Positions 4,319 through 6,837 of a stretch of DNA of 6,837 nt are shown in pieces (position 1 is the stretch's first letter; every line of letters starts with the position of its first letter). The stretch lies in the NCBI GenBank assembly GCA_002383405.1, contig DFYS01000162.1:1-6837 (forward strand), in the 5' to 3' direction. The stretch comes from Moorella sp. UBA4076. Lineage in GTDB: Bacteria > Bacillota > DSM-521 > Neomoorellales > Neomoorellaceae. The position numbers and the translations under genes were made by a program. The notes under the pieces are model-generated. The model was not told the DNA's origin. It worked only from the letters and a program-made list of their open reading frames with translations, and searched no databases.

Positions 4319-4348
4319 TTTCACTACCGGGGTAAAGTTTGCTATAAT
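4319..4348 (+). promoter_or_regulatory. priA: priA promoter with extended -10
   Basis: TTTCAC (4319-4324), an 18-bp spacer and TATAAT (4343-4348) preceded by TG (4340-4341, giving TGCTATAAT). Transcription should begin near 4355, leaving a leader of about 100 nt before the priA start. The consensus extended -10 makes this the most convincing promoter in the right half of the window. Confidence 0.75.
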
Positions 4349-4369
4349 ACGGCTATGGATAGGTTAACC

Positions 4370-4462
4370 ATGCCGCCGCGGACCAATGAACACCTGTCCC
4401 GGCCGGCGATAGTACACCTGTGGATAGATAACCAGGAGGGGGCCGGGTTGATAAAATGCTAG
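4370..4462 (+). CDS. Possible 30-residue leader peptide overlapping the priA start
   Basis: ATG 4370 opens a 30-codon frame, MPPRTNEHLSRPAIVHLWID followed by NQEGAGLIKC, closing at TAG 4460-4462. Its end overlaps the priA start by 7 nt (ATGCTAG holds both the priA ATG and this stop). It starts about 15 nt after the predicted transcription start. A weak AGGT lies 5 nt before the ATG. The arrangement would allow translational coupling to priA, whose own Shine-Dalgarno is unusually far away. It could equally be a chance frame in the leader; I know no family for it. Confidence 0.35.
   Translation: MPPRTNEHLSRPAIVHLWIDNQEGAGLIKC
4434..4442 (+). promoter_or_regulatory. priA: Distant Shine-Dalgarno of priA
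   Basis: AGGAGGGGG is a strong ribosome binding sequence but lies about 13-16 nt from ATG 4456, further than the usual 5-9. An in-frame TAA (4429-4431) with no other start codon before 4456 means the start cannot move upstream. The gap is where coupling with the overlapping short frame could matter. Confidence 0.6.
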
Positions 4463-6837
4463 TCGAAGTGGCCATCAACTCGGCCCCTGCTGCTATCGAT
4501 AGGACGCTGACCTACGTCGTGCCGCCGGAACTGCAAGCCGGCATCCAGGAGGGGTCGCTGGTCCTGGTTACGGTGGGGAAGAAACCGGCCACGGCTCTGG
4601 TAGTGGGCCGAGCCGATCAAACCCGCCGGGAGGGGCTGAAAGCCATTAAAGCGGTCCTGGACCGGGACTTCCTGCCGCCGGCAATGATTGCCCTGGGACG
4701 CTACCTGGAGGAGCGTTACCTCTGCTCCCGGACCCTGGCCATGAACGTCCTGCTGCCGCCGGCAACCACCCGGCGCCTGGAACGCCAGTGGTGCTGGCTG
4801 CCCGCAACCGGGGCCGAAACGGAAGGAGCTTTAAGCCTGGCCGCCTGCTTACTAGCGCCGGCAGGCGCCGTCGCCACCTACCTGGCCGGGCACGGCATAG
4901 CCGGGGAAGGGCAGCTGCAGCACCTGGGCCGCCGGCGTGAGCTGGCTGTGGCGCTGGCGGCTTTAAAGTCCCATGGCCTTATTCAGGAAGAATGGGCCTG
5001 GGAGGAAGCACCGCGGGAGCGGCGACCTGCCTGGGTGACGGCCCGGGAAGAGGCTGCTGCGGCCGTAGCGACTCTGGACAAAAAGGCGCCGCGCCAGGCC
5101 GCCATCCTGAAGGAACTCCTGGCCGGCGGGCCGCAGCCGGCCGCCAGCCTGGCCGGCCGGGGAGGGTATACGGCCCTGCACCGCCTGGAGGAACAGGGCC
5201 TGGTTGCCCTTGCCCCCCCGGTGCTCGCCTCAAGTGGAGAGTTATCCCCGCCAATCGAGCTCAACACCGCCCAGGAAGAAGCAGCAGCGGCGATCAATGC
5301 CGCTCTGGGGCGCAGTGAGGTCTTTTTGCTCCACGGCGTTACCGGCAGCGGGAAAACGGAGGTCTACCTGCGCTGTGCCGGGGAGGCTCTGGCCAGGGGC
5401 TATCAGGTCCTGTTCCTGGTCCCGGAGCACTCTCTGATCCCGCAGATACTGGCCCGCTTGCAGCAAAGGTTCGGGGCCGGGGTGGCCGTTGTCCGGGGAG
5501 ACCTGGCCGCCGGCGCCCGCTTCAGTGTCTGGGAGCAGGCGCGGCACGGGGAGATCGCAGTTGTTACCGGCAGCCGCGCCGCCCTTTTTACCCCCTTGCC
5601 GCGCCTGGGGCTGATTGTCGTTGACGAAGAACACGCCGGCAGTTACAAGCAGGACAGCACCCCGCGCTATGACGCCCGCGAGGTCGCCATCAAACGCGGC
5701 CGTATGGAGGGAGCGGTGGTCGTCCTGGGGAGCGCCACTCCCAGTACGGAGAGTTTTTACCTGGCGCGCCAGGGCAAAATAAAGCTGTTGCAACTGCCTG
5801 ACCGGGCCGGTAACGCCAACCTGCCGCAGGTGGAGATTGTCGACCTGCGGGCTGAATTCCGCGCCGGTCACCAGGGTATCCTGAGCCGCCGCCTGCAGCA
5901 GGGGATAACCGCCATCCTGGCCAGCGGGCAGCAGGCCATCCTCTTTTTAAACCGGCGGGGCTATGCGCCCCACGTCCTTTGCCGCTCCTGCGGCTACGTC
6001 CCTTTATGCCGGCACTGCGCTGTAGCTCTGACCTATCACCATGACGGCAGCCTGCGCTGTCACTACTGCGGCTACGTGGCCAGGGCGGCAACCGCTTGCC
6101 CGGAGTGCGGCGGCGGCATGGTGCAGCTGGGCTCCGGTACCCAGCGGGTGGAGGAAGAGGTCGTTACCCTCTGGCCCGGGGCGCGGATTTTGCGCGCCGA
6201 CAGGGATACTACGGCCCGGAAAGGCCAGTGGGAAAGGATCTACCGGGCCTTTACCACCGGGCAGGCTGATATCCTCATCGGTACCCAGACCATTACCAAA
6301 GGCATGGATTTTCCCGGGGTCAGCCTGGTCGGGGTCGTCAATGCTGATTTGTCCCTGTACCAGCCCGATTTTCGCGCCCGCGAGCGTACCTTCCAGCTGC
6401 TGACCCAGGTGGCCGGGCGCGCCGGCCGCCGGCATGGCGGCGGTGAAGTAATCGTCCAGACATATAACCCTGCGGACCCGGCCATTGTGCTGGCAGCCAG
6501 CCAGGATTACCAGCGGTTTTATGAACAGGAGATCGCCAGGCGGCGCGACCTGGGCTACCCCCCCTTTGTTAAACTGGTGCGCCTGGGTTTTACCGGCATG
6601 GAGGAAGCCCGCGTAATCGAAACCGCCCATAAAGTAGCCGGGCTGCTTCAGGTTAAAGAGCACCGGGTCCAGGTGCTGGGGCCGGCGCCGGGCTACCCGC
6701 CGCGGCTCAAAGACAGTTATCGCTGGCAGTTGATCCTGAAGATTAACGCCTGGTCACGCTATAAAAACTATCTGGCCGGCGTCCTGGCCCCTTATCGCAA
6801 CCGCCATGATGTCCGGATGATAATCGATGTAGGCCCT
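4456..6837 (+). CDS. priA: Primosomal protein N', replication restart helicase PriA (3' partial)
   Basis: 794 codons run open to the window edge; the final residues RMIIDVGP sit where PriA proteins end in D-V-D-P plus a few residues, so almost the whole gene is present. PriA is a 3'-to-5' superfamily 2 helicase that recognises stalled forks and reloads the replicative helicase. N-terminal 3'-DNA-binding domain: MLVEVAINSAP to about residue 100. A winged-helix-like, alanine-rich section follows. Helicase motifs: Walker A GVTGSGKTE (294-302, K300), DEEH (390-393) with SYKQD, GSATPST (425-431), GTQTITKG (609-616) and QVAGRAGR (651-658). Residues 509-551 hold four Cys pairs (C-x2-C each), the zinc-binding insert needed for primosome assembly. 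Motif Ia reads VPEHSLIPQ (322-330) where VPEIxLTPQ is usual. The gene has its own promoter, and its GC-rich codon use contrasts with the accessory genes upstream. Confidence 0.97.
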   Translation, partial: MLVEVAINSAPAAIDRTLTYVVPPELQAGIQEGSLVLVTVGKKPATALVVGRADQTRREGLKAIKAVLDRDFLPPAMIALGRYLEERYLCSRTLAMNVLLPPATTRRLERQWCWLPATGAETEGALSLAACLLAPAGAVATYLAGHGIAGEGQLQHLGRRRELAVALAALKSHGLIQEEWAWEEAPRERRPAWVTAREEAAAAVATLDKKAPRQAAILKELLAGGPQPAASLAGRGGYTALHRLEEQGLVALAPPVLASSGELSPPIELNTAQEEAAAAINAALGRSEVFLLHGVTGSGKTEVYLRCAGEALARGYQVLFLVPEHSLIPQILARLQQRFGAGVAVVRGDLAAGARFSVWEQARHGEIAVVTGSRAALFTPLPRLGLIVVDEEHAGSYKQDSTPRYDAREVAIKRGRMEGAVVVLGSATPSTESFYLARQGKIKLLQLPDRAGNANLPQVEIVDLRAEFRAGHQGILSRRLQQGITAILASGQQAILFLNRRGYAPHVLCRSCGYVPLCRHCAVALTYHHDGSLRCHYCGYVARAATACPECGGGMVQLGSGTQRVEEEVVTLWPGARILRADRDTTARKGQWERIYRAFTTGQADILIGTQTITKGMDFPGVSLVGVVNADLSLYQPDFRARERTFQLLTQVAGRAGRRHGGGEVIVQTYNPADPAIVLAASQDYQRFYEQEIARRRDLGYPPFVKLVRLGFTGMEEARVIETAHKVAGLLQVKEHRVQVLGPAPGYPPRLKDSYRWQLILKINAWSRYKNYLAGVLAPYRNRHDVRMIIDVGP

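Noticed and set aside
4963..6663. Long open frames on both strands within priA (up to 219 codons)
   Set aside because: priA is certain across this stretch by its helicase and zinc motifs; the others are Gly/Ala/Pro/Arg-rich shadows with no homology I can see.

Overview
The window looks like chromosome of a moderately GC-rich Gram-positive anaerobe. Moorella or a close relative is my best guess. It rests on codon style, AGGAGG-type Shine-Dalgarno sequences, TATAAT promoters and the look of the PriA protein, not on a search. Two housekeeping-type genes bracket it: the tail of a fumarylacetoacetate hydrolase (FAH)-family enzyme on the left (1-131) and an almost complete priA primosomal helicase on the right (4456 to the window edge). 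Both read rightward in GC-rich sequence.

The roughly 4.3 kb between them is an accessory scar of mixed composition. It holds two intact genes: a DUF4037 nucleotidyltransferase-like protein (766-1689) and a Schlafen AlbA_2/histidine-kinase-like ATPase protein (2902-4113). The rest is debris. Two diverged direct copies of a broken ABC-transporter locus (143-573 and 2307-2748) keep the same promoter, leader hairpin and start codon, but each has decayed differently. A frameshifted transposase tail (601-766) runs into the DUF4037 start and seems to supply its ribosome binding site. A 135-bp non-autonomous element (1742-1876) has perfect 12-bp inverted ends beginning GTAA and an exact 8-bp target duplication, the signature of IS66-type transposition. 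A truncated DUF4338 (DruA-like) gene lies on the minus strand (1956-2180). The last piece of an acyl-CoA synthetase lies just before the priA promoter (4217-4300).

The DUF4037 gene, the small element and the DUF4338 remnant all lie between the two ABC-remnant copies, so recombination between the copies could remove this block as about 2.2 kb. No complete multi-gene defence or metabolic system is visible. The least explained items are the repeat-bracketed DUF4037 cassette, the small GTAA-ended element with its orphan sister end, the shared 101-bp block of unknown origin inside both ABC remnants, and a 30-codon reading frame that overlaps the priA start.

priA has its own extended -10 promoter (4319-4348) and a leader of about 100 nt. 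It is therefore probably transcribed independently of the accessory block.
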